Shown in pieces: positions 19,587 to 28,264 of a DNA stretch of 64,000 nt. A model generated the notes under the pieces. It was not told the origin of the DNA and ran no database searches. It saw nothing but the letters and a program-made list of their open reading frames with translations. The stretch's first letter is position 1, and each line of letters begins with the position of its first letter. This DNA is from Microbacterium rhizosphaerae (lineage in GTDB: Bacteria; Actinomycetota; Actinomycetes; Actinomycetales; Microbacteriaceae). The position numbers and the translations under genes were made by a program. Location of the stretch: NCBI RefSeq assembly GCF_034120055.1, contig NZ_CP139368.1, positions 3,038,001 to 3,102,000 on the forward strand, read 5' to 3'.

Positions 19587-20129
19587 GTGAAATCGCGCCT
19601 CATCGCGTCCATCGTCGTCGGCGCAGCAGTCATCCTCGGAGCAACGGGCTGCAGCATGATCTCGCCCCAGACGACGACGGTCCCCTACTCCCCCTCGGAC
19701 GGCATCAACGTGCCCGACGTGCCCGGAGCCCCGCTGCAGGTGCGCAATGCGCTGGTGATCACGAACGCGGGCGCAGCCGGCAACCTCGTGGCCGCGATCG
19801 TCAACCAGACCGACCGCGACGAGACGCTCACGATCAACATCTCCGACACCGCGGTCTCCAAGACCGTCGACGTCCCCGCGAACTCGACGGTGAGCCTCGG
19901 CACGCAGGACACGCCGCCACTCGCCCTCGCCGTCCGCACGAAGCCGGGCGCGACGGTCCTGATGGAGTTCCAGTCGGGGGACGCGCAGGGCGTCAAGGTC
20001 CACGTGCCGGTCCTGAACGGCACCCTCCCGTACTACTCGACGCTGGTCCCGACCCCCCCGCGGCCGTCCGCCTCCGGCGCGGCCACGGCGAGCCCGACGG
20101 CCTCGCCCAGCCCCTCAGCGACTCCGTAG
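19587..20129 (+). CDS. putative lipoprotein of unknown function
   Basis: A 180-residue predicted lipoprotein. The signal peptide ends in the lipobox LGATGC, so the mature protein should be lipid-anchored at the cysteine near residue 22. The body is beta-rich with an Ig-like or copper-chaperone-like character (NALVITNAGAAGNLVAAIVN, LTINISDTAV, VSLGTQD), and the tail is a disordered Pro/Ser/Thr stretch. GTG 19587 has an ideal AGGAGG site, and a -10-like TAGAAT lies at 19548-19553. It lies between carD and regX3-senX3, a position often taken by a protein of this kind in related genomes. I do not recognise a defined function. Confidence 0.75.
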   Translation: MKSRLIASIVVGAAVILGATGCSMISPQTTTVPYSPSDGINVPDVPGAPLQVRNALVITNAGAAGNLVAAIVNQTDRDETLTINISDTAVSKTVDVPANSTVSLGTQDTPPLALAVRTKPGATVLMEFQSGDAQGVKVHVPVLNGTLPYYSTLVPTPPRPSASGAATASPTASPSPSATP

Positions 20130-20142
20130 TCGCCTCTTACGC

Positions 20143-20176
20143 CACGAGGGCCCGCGCTGCAGCGCGGGCCCTCGTG
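20143..20176. terminator. bidirectional terminator between lipoprotein gene and regX3
   Basis: A perfect palindromic stem: CACGAGGGCCCGCGC (20143-20157) pairs with its complement (20162-20176) around TGCA. It lies between the converging stops at 20129 and 20183. Confidence 0.85.
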
Positions 20177-20182
20177 CGTGAG

Positions 20183-20866
20183 TCAGCCTTCGAAGCGGTA
20201 GCCGAGGCCGCGGACGGTCACGAGGAGCACCGGCTCGCCCGGGTTCTGCTCGATGCGGGAGCGGATGCGCTTGATGTGGACGTCGAGCGTCTTCGTGTCG
20301 CCGAAGTAGTCCGTCCCCCACACCCGGTCGATGAGCTGGCCGCGGGTGAGCACGCGGCCGGCGTTGCGCATGAGGACCTCGAGCAGCTCGAATTCCTTCA
20401 GCGGCATGCCGATCTCCTGGCCGTCGACGGCTACGGTGTGGCGGTCGATGTCGAGGGTCACGCGGCCGCCCGACAGCACCCGTTCGTCGAGGTCCGCCTC
20501 GAGACTCGCCGTGCGGCGCATCACGGCGCGCATCCGCGCGAGCAGTTCGCGGGCCGAGTAGGGCTTCGTGACGTAGTCGTCGGCGCCGAGCTCGAGTCCC
20601 ACGACGATGTCCACCTCCGAATCCTTCGCGGTGAGCATGATGATCGGCGTGTTCGAGCTCGCTCGGATCTGCCGGCACACCTCGGTGCCCGGCATCCCCG
20701 GCAGCATGAGGTCGAGCAGGACGATGTCGGCGCCCCGCTCGCGGAACGCGTCGAGGGCGGTCGGGCCGTCCTCGGCGATCTCGACCTCGAACCCCTCGCG
20801 ACGGAGGAGATAGGCGAGCGGATCGGCGAGGTCGGGCTCGTCCTCGACGAGAAGGACGCGGGTCAT
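20183..20866 (-). CDS. regX3: phosphate-responsive response regulator RegX3
   Basis: A 227-residue OmpR/PhoB-family response regulator. The receiver domain has the acidic pair in LLVEDEPDL, the phospho-acceptor aspartate in IVLLDLMLPG and the switch lysine in DDYVTKPYSARELLAR. The winged-helix DNA-binding domain ends with TKTLDVHIKRIRSRI and TVRGLGYRFEG. Pairing with senX3 (four-base ATGA overlap) and the divergent phoU identify it as RegX3, the actinobacterial phosphate-starvation regulator, rather than another OmpR-type protein. PHO-box-like repeats are found in front of phoU and pstS in this window, the expected targets. Confidence 0.93.
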   Translation of the reverse strand: MTRVLLVEDEPDLADPLAYLLRREGFEVEIAEDGPTALDAFRERGADIVLLDLMLPGMPGTEVCRQIRASSNTPIIMLTAKDSEVDIVVGLELGADDYVTKPYSARELLARMRAVMRRTASLEADLDERVLSGGRVTLDIDRHTVAVDGQEIGMPLKEFELLEVLMRNAGRVLTRGQLIDRVWGTDYFGDTKTLDVHIKRIRSRIEQNPGEPVLLVTVRGLGYRFEG

Positions 20867-22134
20867 GCGGTATCTCCCTTTGCGGTGGTGCTGTCCGCCG
20901 TCGGGCGGGGCTTCTCGGCTGCGGCCTTCGCCTTCGAAGGGCTCTTGATCTTGGTGGTGGGCTTCGCCTTGGCGGACTTGCCGCGCTTGCGGTGCGTGCC
21001 ATCGGCGTCGGGGGCGTCGATCCGGGGCAGGCGGATCGTGAACGTCGACCCGCGGCCGGGCCGCGACCAGAGGACGACCTCCCCCCCGTGCCGCTGCGCC
21101 GCATACTTCACGATCGACAGCCCGAGGCCGGTGCCGCCGGTGCGCCGGGAGCGCGCCTGATCGGCACGGTAGAAGCGCTCGAAGACCCGCTGCTGGTCGG
21201 CCTCGGCGATGCCGATGCCCCGGTCGGTGACGGCGATCTCGACGATGTCGTCGACGGCACGCACGCCCACTCCCACCGTCGAGCCGTGCGACGAGTACGC
21301 GATCGCATTAGCGATGAGGTTTCCCACCGCCTCGATGAGCACCTGGGCGTCGCCGCGCACGTAGAGGCCGCGCTCTCCGCCGCGGTGCACGTCGACGCCG
21401 GCGGATGCGGCCTGCACCGCGTGCGCCTCGACGGCGGAGGCGACGACCTCGTCGACGGCGAGGTCGCGGGCGTCGGTCAGGTCGTCCGAGGCCTGCAGGC
21501 GCGAGAGGTTCATGATGCGGGAAGTGAGAAGGCCCAGACGGGATGCCTCGGCCGTCAGTCGCGAGGCGAAGATCCGCACTTGCTCGGGGTCGTCGGCGGC
21601 CGATTCGATCGCCTCCGCCAGCAGGCTCACCGCCCCCACCGGCGTCTTCAGCTCGTGGCTCGTGTTCGCGACGAAGTCGCGGCGCATCTCGGCCACGCGC
21701 TCCCGCTCGGTGATGTCGCGCAGGACCGCGAGGACGAGCTTGGGAGAGATCTCCATCATCCGCACTGCCACCAGGCGCGCCTCGCCGAGCGCGTTGCCGC
21801 GCCGCAGCCGCAGCGTGCCCGTCACGGCGAGATGGGTGTCCCGCGCTTCGCGGGCGAGCGCCCGCAGCTCGTCGGAAGGCAGGAGGGCCGCCTCGGTGAC
21901 GCCGAACTCCTGCGTCGCGGGTGAGGATGCGCGCACGGTGCCGGATGCATCGACCAGAGCGGCGGCGTCATCCATCGCCGCGATGATCTCCCGGGCGCCC
22001 TCCGGCACGAGCTGCGAGATCTGGGCCCTCGCACGGTCGCGGGCACGCAGCAGCGCGACGATCGCAGCCACGATGCCGCCCCCGACCAGGAGCCCCGTGA
22101 CGAGGGCGAGCAGCGTGAGCTGCGTCGATTCCAT
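20863..22134 (-). CDS. senX3: phosphate-sensing histidine kinase SenX3
   Basis: A 423-residue sensor kinase with one short N-terminal membrane helix (LLALVTGLLVGGGIVAAIVALL), no sizeable extracytoplasmic loop and a cytoplasmic PAS-like region, which suggests signal input through PhoU/Pst rather than direct ligand binding. The phosphorylated histidine is in FVANTSHELKTPVGAVSLLAE, and the ATPase domain has NLIANAIAYSS, VTDRGIGI and GGTGLGLSIVKYAAQRHGG. The last 50 residues are a Lys/Ala-rich tail that is longer than in most orthologues. The start is ATG 22134; the stop overlaps the regX3 start. Confidence 0.93.
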   Translation of the reverse strand: MESTQLTLLALVTGLLVGGGIVAAIVALLRARDRARAQISQLVPEGAREIIAAMDDAAALVDASGTVRASSPATQEFGVTEAALLPSDELRALAREARDTHLAVTGTLRLRRGNALGEARLVAVRMMEISPKLVLAVLRDITERERVAEMRRDFVANTSHELKTPVGAVSLLAEAIESAADDPEQVRIFASRLTAEASRLGLLTSRIMNLSRLQASDDLTDARDLAVDEVVASAVEAHAVQAASAGVDVHRGGERGLYVRGDAQVLIEAVGNLIANAIAYSSHGSTVGVGVRAVDDIVEIAVTDRGIGIAEADQQRVFERFYRADQARSRRTGGTGLGLSIVKYAAQRHGGEVVLWSRPGRGSTFTIRLPRIDAPDADGTHRKRGKSAKAKPTTKIKSPSKAKAAAEKPRPTADSTTAKGDTA

Positions 22135-22205
22135 GCCTCAAGCGTAGGGGGCGGCATCCCTCCCGCCGGCTCTCTAGCACGCGATGCCCAGGCGCCCCGG
22201 CGACT

Positions 22206-22238
22206 GTTCACCGAGGCGGCACCGTACGTTAACCTTGG
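22206..22238 (+). promoter_or_regulatory. PHO-box-like direct repeats between senX3 and phoU
   Basis: Three consecutive 11-base units: GTTCACCGAGG (22206), CGGCACCGTAC (22217) and GTTAACCTTGG (22228). The outer two match the actinobacterial PHO-box unit GTTCACC well and the middle one is degenerate. They lie 60 bases before the phoU start in the divergent senX3/phoU promoter, so RegX3 autoregulation and phoU control are likely. Confidence 0.6.
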
Positions 22239-22297
22239 GCGGCGAGGATCGCCCTCGTGCGCGATGCTTCCGTGCGCAGAGCCAGAAGGGTGCAGCA

Positions 22298-23026
22298 ATG
22301 CGCGAAGTCTTCCACCAGTCCCTCGAAGATGTCCAGAGTCGCCTGGTCGAGATCGCCGAACTCGTGACGGTGGCGATGCAGAAGGCGACCGAGGCCTTCA
22401 GCTCCGGTGACGTGGCTCTCGCCGAGGAGGTCATCGACGAGGACAGCATCATCGACGAGAAGGCCGTAGAACTCGACGAGCTCGCCATCGAGATCCTCGC
22501 CCGCCAGCAGCCGGTCGCCCGCGACCTGCGCATCGTCGTGACCACGCTCCGTGTCAGCGCCTCGCTCGAGCGCATGGGCGACATCGCCGAGCACATCGCG
22601 CAGCTGACGCGCATGCGCTTCCCCGAGCGCGCCATCCCGAAGGGCCTGAAGGGCACCTTCCGCCGGATGGGCGAGCTCGACGTCGAGGTCGCGCGCACGC
22701 TCACGGAGCTGCTGCGCACGCAGAACCTCGAGCTGACCGAGACCATCCGCAACAGCGACGACCAGATCGACGAGCTGCACATCTCCGTGTTCGAGAAGGT
22801 CCTCAGCGACAGCTGGAGCGGCGAGGCGGGCGCGACGGTCGACGCCACCCTCGCGAGCCGCTACCACGAGCGCTTCGCCGACCACGCGGTGAACGTCGCA
22901 AAGAAGGTCGTCTATCTCGCGACGGGCGACTGGAACCCGGACACCGACACGATCGCGATCATCACCGAGCAGAGCGGCGCTGCGAGCACCCCCGAGGATG
23001 CCGCAGCGACCGCCGACGAGAGCTGA
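22298..23026 (+). CDS. phoU: phosphate signalling protein PhoU
   Basis: A 242-residue all-helical protein made of two similar three-helix bundles. PhoU links the Pst transporter to the sensor kinase and dampens the phosphate-starvation response when phosphate is plentiful. The metal-binding repeats are visible as IDEDSIIDEKAVELDELAIEIL in the first bundle and ERFADHAVNVAKKVVYL in the second, with SASLERMGDIAEHIAQL between. ATG 22298 follows GAAGGG. It is divergent from senX3-regX3 with PHO-box-like repeats between, while pstSCAB lies 16 kb away rather than adjacent. Confidence 0.94.
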   Translation: MREVFHQSLEDVQSRLVEIAELVTVAMQKATEAFSSGDVALAEEVIDEDSIIDEKAVELDELAIEILARQQPVARDLRIVVTTLRVSASLERMGDIAEHIAQLTRMRFPERAIPKGLKGTFRRMGELDVEVARTLTELLRTQNLELTETIRNSDDQIDELHISVFEKVLSDSWSGEAGATVDATLASRYHERFADHAVNVAKKVVYLATGDWNPDTDTIAIITEQSGAASTPEDAAATADES

Positions 23027-23051
23027 CGGCCCGGCGTCCGAGCCGAGCCTG

Positions 23052-23091
23052 CGAAGAGGCGCCGCATCCGGAAGGATGCGGCGCCTCTTCG
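23052..23091. terminator. bidirectional terminator between phoU and gpmA
   Basis: An 18-bp stem starting CGAAGAGGCGCCGCATCC (23052-23069), with its complement at 23074-23091 and loop GGAA. It serves the converging phoU and gpmA transcripts. Confidence 0.85.
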
Positions 23092-23098
23092 TCCGTGG

Positions 23099-23842
23099 CT
23101 ATTTGGCGCCCTGTGCGGCGACGGCCGCGGCACCGGCAGCAGCCGCCTCGGGGTCGAGGTACTCGCCCTTGCCGATCGCGTTGAGGTCCTCGTCCAGCTG
23201 GTAGACGAGCGGGATGCCGGTCGGGATGTTGAGCTCCGCGATGTCTTCGTCGCTGATGCCCTCGAGGTGCTTGACGAGCCCGCGCAGGGAGTTGCCGTGC
23301 GCGGTCACGAGCACCGTCTTGCCGGCGCGGAGGTCGGGGACGATCGCGCCCTCCCAATAGGGAAGAAGGCGATCGATGACGAGTTTGAGCGACTCGGTGC
23401 GCGGGATCTCGCCGTCGATGTCGGCGTACCGCGGATCGCCGACCTGGCTGAACTCGCTGTCGTCCGGCAGCGGGGGCGGCGGCACGTCGAACGAACGGCG
23501 CCAGAGCTTGAACTGCTCCGGACCGAACTCCTCGAGGGTCTGCGCCTTGTCCTTGCCCTGCAGCGCGCCGTAATGGCGCTCGTTGAGGCGCCACGAGCGC
23601 TTCACCGGGATCCACAGCCGGTCGGCGGCATCGAGCGCGATGTCCGCGGTCTGGATCGCGCGGCTGAGGACGGACGTGTGCAGGATGTCGGGGTGCATTC
23701 CGGACTCGGCGAGCAGTTGCCCGCCGCGGGCGGCTTCGGCCTTGCCCTGTTCGGTGAGTCGCACATCGACCCACCCCGTGAACAGATTCAGCTGGTTCCA
23801 TTCGCTCTGCCCGTGACGCAGCAGGATCAGGGTGTGGGTCAT
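23099..23842 (-). CDS. gpmA: 2,3-bisphosphoglycerate-dependent phosphoglycerate mutase
   Basis: GpmA interconverts 3- and 2-phosphoglycerate in glycolysis and gluconeogenesis through a phosphohistidine. The 247-residue length is normal. Catalytic landmarks are [10 protein letters not shown] (the phosphorylated histidine near residue 9), [34 protein letters not shown] and [19 protein letters not shown] (the second histidine). I start at ATG 23842 (MTHTLI), the usual family start; ATG 23851 nine bases upstream is an alternative with no better ribosome-binding site. The C-terminus is an alanine-rich extension. Confidence 0.95.
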   Translation of the reverse strand: MTHTLILLRHGQSEWNQLNLFTGWVDVRLTEQGKAEAARGGQLLAESGMHPDILHTSVLSRAIQTADIALDAADRLWIPVKRSWRLNERHYGALQGKDKAQTLEEFGPEQFKLWRRSFDVPPPPLPDDSEFSQVGDPRYADIDGEIPRTESLKLVIDRLLPYWEGAIVPDLRAGKTVLVTAHGNSLRGLVKHLEGISDEDIAELNIPTGIPLVYQLDEDLNAIGKGEYLDPEAAAAGAAAVAAQGAK

Positions 23843-23910
23843 GCGATCCATGCTAGCGAGGACGGATGCTGCGCCCGCTGCGCGCTGTCACCGCCTGACA
23901 TGATGGGCGC

Positions 23911-24726
23911 ATGGCTTCGGGACCGGTCGGGCGCGTCACCCGCGGCACGACCGGCACGAATCGCCTGCGCCGCGTGGACCGCTGGATCGCCCGGCATCCG
24001 GCCATCCGCCGGGCGCAGCTGCAGCCCCTCGTCGTGGATCTCGGCTTCGGGGCGAGCGCCGTGACGGTCCTCGAGTTCGAAGCACGCCTTCGCGCCGTGC
24101 GCGACGACGTCGAGGTGCTGGGGCTCGAGATCGAGCCGGAGCGCGTCGCCCGCGCCCGCGTGCAGCTCGAGGAGGTGCGCGTCGGCGGCACCTCCTTCGC
24201 CCGGGATGCGCATGTGTCGTTCGCCCTCGGCGGCTTCGAGGTTCCCGCATCCCGGCGCCCGACCGTCATCCGCGCCTTCAACGTCCTGCGCCAGTACGAC
24301 GAGGAGGACGTCCCGCACGCGTGGCGGCGGATGTCCTCCCGGCTCACGGACGACGGGATCCTCGTGGAGGGGACGTGCGACGAGATCGGCCGCGTCTCGA
24401 CGTGGATCGAAGTGGGACCGGATGCGGTCCCCCGCACCCTGTCGGTCTCTCTGCGCGTCGCCGGGCTCGAGCATCCGTCCATCGCCGCCGAGCGGCTGCC
24501 GAAGGCCCTCATCCACCGGAATGTCCCGGGCGAGCGCGTCCACGCGTTCCTGGCCGCGCTCGACCGCGAGTGGGACCGTGCCGCCGCCGTCGCGCCGTTC
24601 GGGCCCGTCCACCGCTGGCGCACGGCCCTCGACGCCCTCGTCGCCGACGGCTGGCCGCTGCGCGGCCGAGCCCGCTGGCGCCTCGGCGAGGTCACCGTGC
24701 CCTGGTCGGCGGTCGCGCCGGCGTAA
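23911..24726 (+). CDS. class I SAM-dependent methyltransferase-like protein
   Basis: A 271-residue protein with a Rossmann-type SAM-binding core: motif I is LVVDLGFGASAVTVLEFEARL (residues about 44-64), followed by VLGLEIEPERVARARV as motif II. The usual GxGxG is reduced to GFGAS. Later motifs are VIRAFNVLRQYDEEDVPHAW and LTDDGILVEGTCDEIGRVS, reminiscent of methyltransferases that report on a central metabolite. The substrate is unknown. It is transcribed alone between gpmA (divergent) and the FUSC gene (convergent), and its 3' end runs into an inverted-repeat element. Confidence 0.75.
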   Translation: MASGPVGRVTRGTTGTNRLRRVDRWIARHPAIRRAQLQPLVVDLGFGASAVTVLEFEARLRAVRDDVEVLGLEIEPERVARARVQLEEVRVGGTSFARDAHVSFALGGFEVPASRRPTVIRAFNVLRQYDEEDVPHAWRRMSSRLTDDGILVEGTCDEIGRVSTWIEVGPDAVPRTLSVSLRVAGLEHPSIAAERLPKALIHRNVPGERVHAFLAALDREWDRAAAVAPFGPVHRWRTALDALVADGWPLRGRARWRLGEVTVPWSAVAPA

Positions 24727-24736
24727 GGACGGGGGC

Positions 24737-24818
24737 CGCGAACCCACACTCCCTCGCCGAGCCCCCATCCGATTCGCGCGAATCGCGTGTGGGCTCGCGA
24801 GTCGGGTGTGGGGTCGCG
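24737..24818. repeat. complex inverted/direct repeat between converging genes
   Basis: The outer arms CGCGAACCCACACTC (24737-24751) and GGGTGTGGGGTCGCG (24804-24818) pair at 13 of 15 positions. Inside is the perfect palindrome GATTCGCGCGAATC (24771-24784). The right side also has a near-exact direct repeat, GTGTGGGCTCGCG (24787-24799) and GTGTGGGGTCGCG (24806-24818). It could act as a terminator for both genes, but the layout looks more like a dispersed intergenic element. Confidence 0.5.
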
Positions 24819-24843
24819 GGCAGAGGAGTGCAGGCAGAGCGGG

Positions 24844-25959
24844 TCAGATGTGCGGAAGCACCGCGCGGGCGTCGACCCCCGGCATCCCGGTCGCGGTCAG
24901 CAGGTCGACCGCCAGGGGGCGCAGGGCCGTGATGAGGTTCTGGTCGCCGACGGGGCCGTCCGGCAGGATCGCGACGGGATCCAGCCGGGACGCCACGGCG
25001 ATCAGGGCCGCACGCGCCGCCGGCTGCAGCGCGATGTCGTCGAGGCTCTCGTCGACGACCGCGGCGCCGCGCATGAGCTCCGCCAGGAGGTCGGCGAGCA
25101 GAGGCCGCGGCTGCCCGTCCTCGCACGTGTACACGGCCCGCCGGGCGACCACCCGCAGGTTTCGGGTGGCGAAGTCCATCGACTGCAGGATCGCCCGGTG
25201 GCGCACGAGCTCCGACCGGTGCGGCCGCAGCCACGGCGAGAAAGCGGCGACGGCGAGACCCGAGTCGAGGGACGTGCGCCAGTCGTCGACCCTGGGTGCG
25301 ATCGCACGCGCCTTCTCCAAGGCACGACCGGCGCGCAGGGCATCGCCGCGCCGGAGCGCCTGCACGAGGGTCGACCCCGCTCCCGCGGCCGCGGCGAAGA
25401 CGACGTGGCCGTCACGGACCTCCTCGCGACGCGGATTGCGCGGGATGAGCGCCGTCGCGACGAGGGCGGCGATCCCGCCCACGATGCCGTCCATCAGCCG
25501 CGAGAACGGCTGGGTGGCGGGCAGGGTCATGACGATCACGGCCTGTATCCCGGCCATGATCGCGAACGGCGGATAGGCGGACAGGAAGCGCGCGACCACG
25601 AGCGTCACGGCGAGGGTCAGCGCGAGCTGCCACCATCCCGGCCCGGCCAGCAGGACGAACGCGTCGGCGATGAGGACGCCGAGCAGCATCCCGATCACGG
25701 TCTGCAGGACGCGCTTCGGCCGCGCGTCGCGGACCAGCCCCAGGCTCGAGATCGTGACGGTGGCCGCCAGCAGCGGAGCCGGGTGCCCGAGCACGTACCG
25801 AGCGAACGCCCACGCGGCCGTCGCGGCGACGGTGATCTGCACGATCGCGATCGCCGAGTCGCGCAGCCGCACCGCATTCGGGCGGACGTCGAGCCGAGCG
25901 CGCCACCCGGTCGGCACGGCAGCCGTCAGCGGCGCCGTCTCGTTCCCGCCCCCGCTCAC
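24844..25959 (-). CDS. FUSC family membrane protein
   Basis: A 371-residue protein of the FUSC (fusaric-acid-resistance/aromatic-acid exporter-like) family. The N-terminal half has about six hydrophobic helices in the pattern of these proteins, including APLLAATVTISSLGLVRDARPKRVLQTVIGMLLGVLIADAFVLL; the basic arch after the second helix is typical. The C-terminal half is a soluble helical domain rich in Arg and Ala. Relatives act as efflux or membrane-integrity factors, with mostly unknown substrates. The start is GTG 25959, 13 bases downstream of the ygfZ stop, so it may be the last gene of the FABP-ygfZ-FUSC operon. Confidence 0.82.
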   Translation of the reverse strand: MSGGGNETAPLTAAVPTGWRARLDVRPNAVRLRDSAIAIVQITVAATAAWAFARYVLGHPAPLLAATVTISSLGLVRDARPKRVLQTVIGMLLGVLIADAFVLLAGPGWWQLALTLAVTLVVARFLSAYPPFAIMAGIQAVIVMTLPATQPFSRLMDGIVGGIAALVATALIPRNPRREEVRDGHVVFAAAAGAGSTLVQALRRGDALRAGRALEKARAIAPRVDDWRTSLDSGLAVAAFSPWLRPHRSELVRHRAILQSMDFATRNLRVVARRAVYTCEDGQPRPLLADLLAELMRGAAVVDESLDDIALQPAARAALIAVASRLDPVAILPDGPVGDQNLITALRPLAVDLLTATGMPGVDARAVLPHI

Positions 25960-25972
25960 CGGCCCACGGCGG

Positions 25973-27106
25973 TCATGTGCGCCGGCCGAGTCTCCGGATG
26001 CGGGGCACCCCTGCCGTCGCGCCCGCCTCCGGCGGCACGATCACGTGCTGTGCGGCGGCCACCGGGCCCTCCGCGGTGTCCACGACGAGGTCGCCGTCGA
26101 CCGCGGCGGACCGGCGGATCACCGCGAGCGCGATCGGGCCGTCCTCGTAGTGGAGGGCGGCCGAGGTCACGACGCCGACGACGTTGTCCCCGGCACGCAC
26201 CTCGTCGCCGCGCGCGGGAACGACGCCGTCGAGGTGCAGGGCGACGATGCGACGCGGCGGATGACCGAGGTTGTGCACCTTGGCGACCGTCTCCTGGCCG
26301 CGATAGCAGCCCTTGTCGAGGTGCACGGCGGTGCGCATCCAGTCGAGCTCGTGCGGCAGCGTGCGGTCGTCGATGTCGGTGATGCGTGGCCGCCAGGCCG
26401 CGACGCGCAGCGCATCGGCTGCGAGACCGCCCGCCAGCTCGCGCTCTCCACGGGCGGCCGCTGCCGCCAGCTCGGCGATCCGCTCGAGAGGGACGATGGC
26501 CTCGGCCCAGTCGCGACCGGGATGGTCGTCGGCATCCGCGTAGCCCCACCCGCCGGCGGACACGCCCGGCCACGGGTCGCGCCACACGACGTGCGCGGCG
26601 AGCGCGGCGACCGCGTCCTCTGTGCCGCCGACGACGGCGAGGTCGTCGCGCATGCGCGGATCGACGCGCAGCCGGAACCGCATCTTCCCAAGCCAGGCGA
26701 GCAGGTCGTCTGCGTCTGCGACGTCGGAGATGAGCCAGGTCGTCTCGCCGTCGTCGATCACGCCGGCGGCGTGCTCGACATGCCCCTGCGGATCGAGGAT
26801 CAGCAGCTCCGTCGAATCGCCCGGTGCGAGCCTGGTCAGCGCCTGCGACGACAGCGAGTCGAGCCAGCTCAGCCGGTCCTCCCCCGTCACCGTCAGCACC
26901 CTGCGGTCGCCGAGGGGGGCGAGCGCGGCGCCCGACGCCAGCGCGCGCTGTTCGGCCAGCGGGTTGCCGACGTGCGTGAGGACGCCGTCCTCGAGGACCG
27001 CACCGGGAACGGCCGCGAGGGCGGCGACGACATCGGTCGTGGCGGTCTCCACGCGTCCCGTGACTTCGGACGCGCCCGCGGTGGGGGGAGGAGGTGCGGA
27101 GGCCAT
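25973..27106 (-). CDS. ygfZ: folate-binding Fe-S cluster assembly protein YgfZ (CAF17-like)
   Basis: A 377-residue member of the YgfZ/GcvT-like family, which uses tetrahydrofolate and helps assembly or repair of some [4Fe-4S] enzymes. The family signature KGC[YF]xGQE is present as LDKGCYRGQETVAKVHNLGHPPRR; its cysteine is the key conserved residue. Upstream are DRRVLTVTGEDRLSWLDSLSSQ and DPQGHVEHAAGV, both typical. The start ATG 27106 shares its first base region with the FABP stop (TGATG), so the genes are coupled. Pairing of ygfZ with a nitrobindin-like FABP gene is common in actinobacteria. Confidence 0.9.
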   Translation of the reverse strand: MASAPPPPTAGASEVTGRVETATTDVVAALAAVPGAVLEDGVLTHVGNPLAEQRALASGAALAPLGDRRVLTVTGEDRLSWLDSLSSQALTRLAPGDSTELLILDPQGHVEHAAGVIDDGETTWLISDVADADDLLAWLGKMRFRLRVDPRMRDDLAVVGGTEDAVAALAAHVVWRDPWPGVSAGGWGYADADDHPGRDWAEAIVPLERIAELAAAAARGERELAGGLAADALRVAAWRPRITDIDDRTLPHELDWMRTAVHLDKGCYRGQETVAKVHNLGHPPRRIVALHLDGVVPARGDEVRAGDNVVGVVTSAALHYEDGPIALAVIRRSAAVDGDLVVDTAEGPVAAAQHVIVPPEAGATAGVPRIRRLGRRT

Positions 27107-27729
27107 CAGTCGACCCGTGCCAGCCGGGCGGACGCATGGGCGGCGAGCTCGTGGCCGAGGGCGGCGACATCCCACGCCCACAGCAGGTGACCGTCGACGA
27201 GGCCGTACATGCGAGTGGCGGCGGCGTACGGGCGCGCCTGGGCCGGGCGCACGACGGCATCGGTCGCGATGTCGATGCGGGGACCCGAGATCTGGCCGAG
27301 GTACAGCTCGCTCACCCCGTCGGAGTGGACGATGGCCGCCTCGATGTCGAACCCACCCTGCGGCGTGCGCAGCAGCTCGACGTCGTCCACCGTGCGAGCC
27401 GGCGACGTGCCCGGTGCGGGCAGCAGGCCCGGGCCGGCATCCCCGTCGAGCGTCGGGCGGACCAGACGCCAGAAGCCGATCTCGGCGACCAGCGGCGTGC
27501 GCTGCGCGTCGTCGACACGGTCGCCCGGGCCGTCGCCGATCAGCCACGCGTTCGCGGAGTAGTTCAGGTAGTCCCCGCCGTCATGGCTGAAACTCACGCG
27601 ATGCGCGAACGAGCCGGTGAAGTGCCGGTCCGCGGTGTCGTAGTCGATCACGCCGGTCCCCTCCCAGATGCCGATCAGCCACGACAGGGGCCCGAGGTCG
27701 GCGGGCAGGTCGGTGGGAAGGTCGATCAC
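27106..27729 (-). CDS. FABP/nitrobindin-like heme-binding beta-barrel protein
   Basis: A 207-residue protein of the DUF1794/THAP4-type family, a ten-stranded barrel that in nitrobindins binds ferric heme and nitric oxide or peroxynitrite. The family opening [17 protein letters not shown] (GxWxGxG) and the closing [23 protein letters not shown] are present; the histidine in this last segment is the likely proximal heme ligand. The start is GTG 27729 behind GGGGAGGC. It overlaps ygfZ downstream and lies 13 bases after the stop of a tiny membrane protein gene upstream, suggesting a transcript of several genes. Confidence 0.88.
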   Translation of the reverse strand: MIDLPTDLPADLGPLSWLIGIWEGTGVIDYDTADRHFTGSFAHRVSFSHDGGDYLNYSANAWLIGDGPGDRVDDAQRTPLVAEIGFWRLVRPTLDGDAGPGLLPAPGTSPARTVDDVELLRTPQGGFDIEAAIVHSDGVSELYLGQISGPRIDIATDAVVRPAQARPYAAATRMYGLVDGHLLWAWDVAALGHELAAHASARLARVD

Positions 27730-27742
27730 GACGCCTCCCCGA

Positions 27743-27856
27743 TCAGCGCTGGCCGCGGTACAGGTTCTTGATCACGACGCCCGCGGTGAACAGGATGGCG
27801 AGCGACGCAAGCGCCAGAAGCCCGACGAAGAAGAGTTCCAGTGCGACGAGGTCCAT
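27743..27856 (-). CDS. 37-residue single-pass membrane protein
   Basis: A short open frame encoding [37 protein letters not shown]: an acidic start, one hydrophobic helix of about 22 residues and a basic C-terminal end, so positive-inside topology would place the C-terminus in the cytoplasm. It ends 13 bases before the FABP start and begins nine bases after the next membrane protein's stop. That close packing argues for a real gene, although the ribosome-binding site before ATG 27856 is weak. Function unknown. Confidence 0.55.
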   Translation of the reverse strand: MDLVALELFFVGLLALASLAILFTAGVVIKNLYRGQR

Positions 27857-27865
27857 GCCACAACT

Positions 27866-28156
27866 CTAGACCGGAACGATGGAGGCCAGTCCGAAGACGA
27901 TCCCGACGATGCCGAGGACGAGGAGCGACCCCGCTGTGCTCATCGCGACGCGACGCAGGAAACCGTCGGGACGACCGACGGCGAGCTGCACAGCGAACGA
28001 GGCGATGATGACGGCGCCGAGGACGATCGTGAGCCAGGCGGCCCGCCATCCCGGAGGCGCGAAGATTCCGACCGCGACTCCCGCGACGGCCGCCGCCGCC
28101 CAGACGCCGACGATGCCGCCGAGGGTGCTGCGCGGCACGAGCGGAGGAGTCGACAT
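27866..28156 (-). CDS. small membrane protein with about three transmembrane helices
   Basis: A 96-residue hydrophobic protein. Predicted helices are [44 protein letters not shown] and [21 protein letters not shown] do not recognise a named family. ATG 28156 is assumed; an ATG four codons further upstream is possible, and neither has a strong ribosome-binding site. It diverges from glnR, with 108 bases between the two starts, and probably opens the small-membrane-protein/FABP/ygfZ transcript. Confidence 0.6.
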   Translation of the reverse strand: MSTPPLVPRSTLGGIVGVWAAAAVAGVAVGIFAPPGWRAAWLTIVLGAVIIASFAVQLAVGRPDGFLRRVAMSTAGSLLVLGIVGIVFGLASIVPV

Positions 28157-28264
28157 GACGCCCATTCTCGCGCACCCGGAGGCATCGCCGCATCCCGCCG
28201 CGATCGCGTCCGCGAGCCGCACCAATATGATGAGGACACGGTGCCCGCCCGTCCGGGAGGTTCT

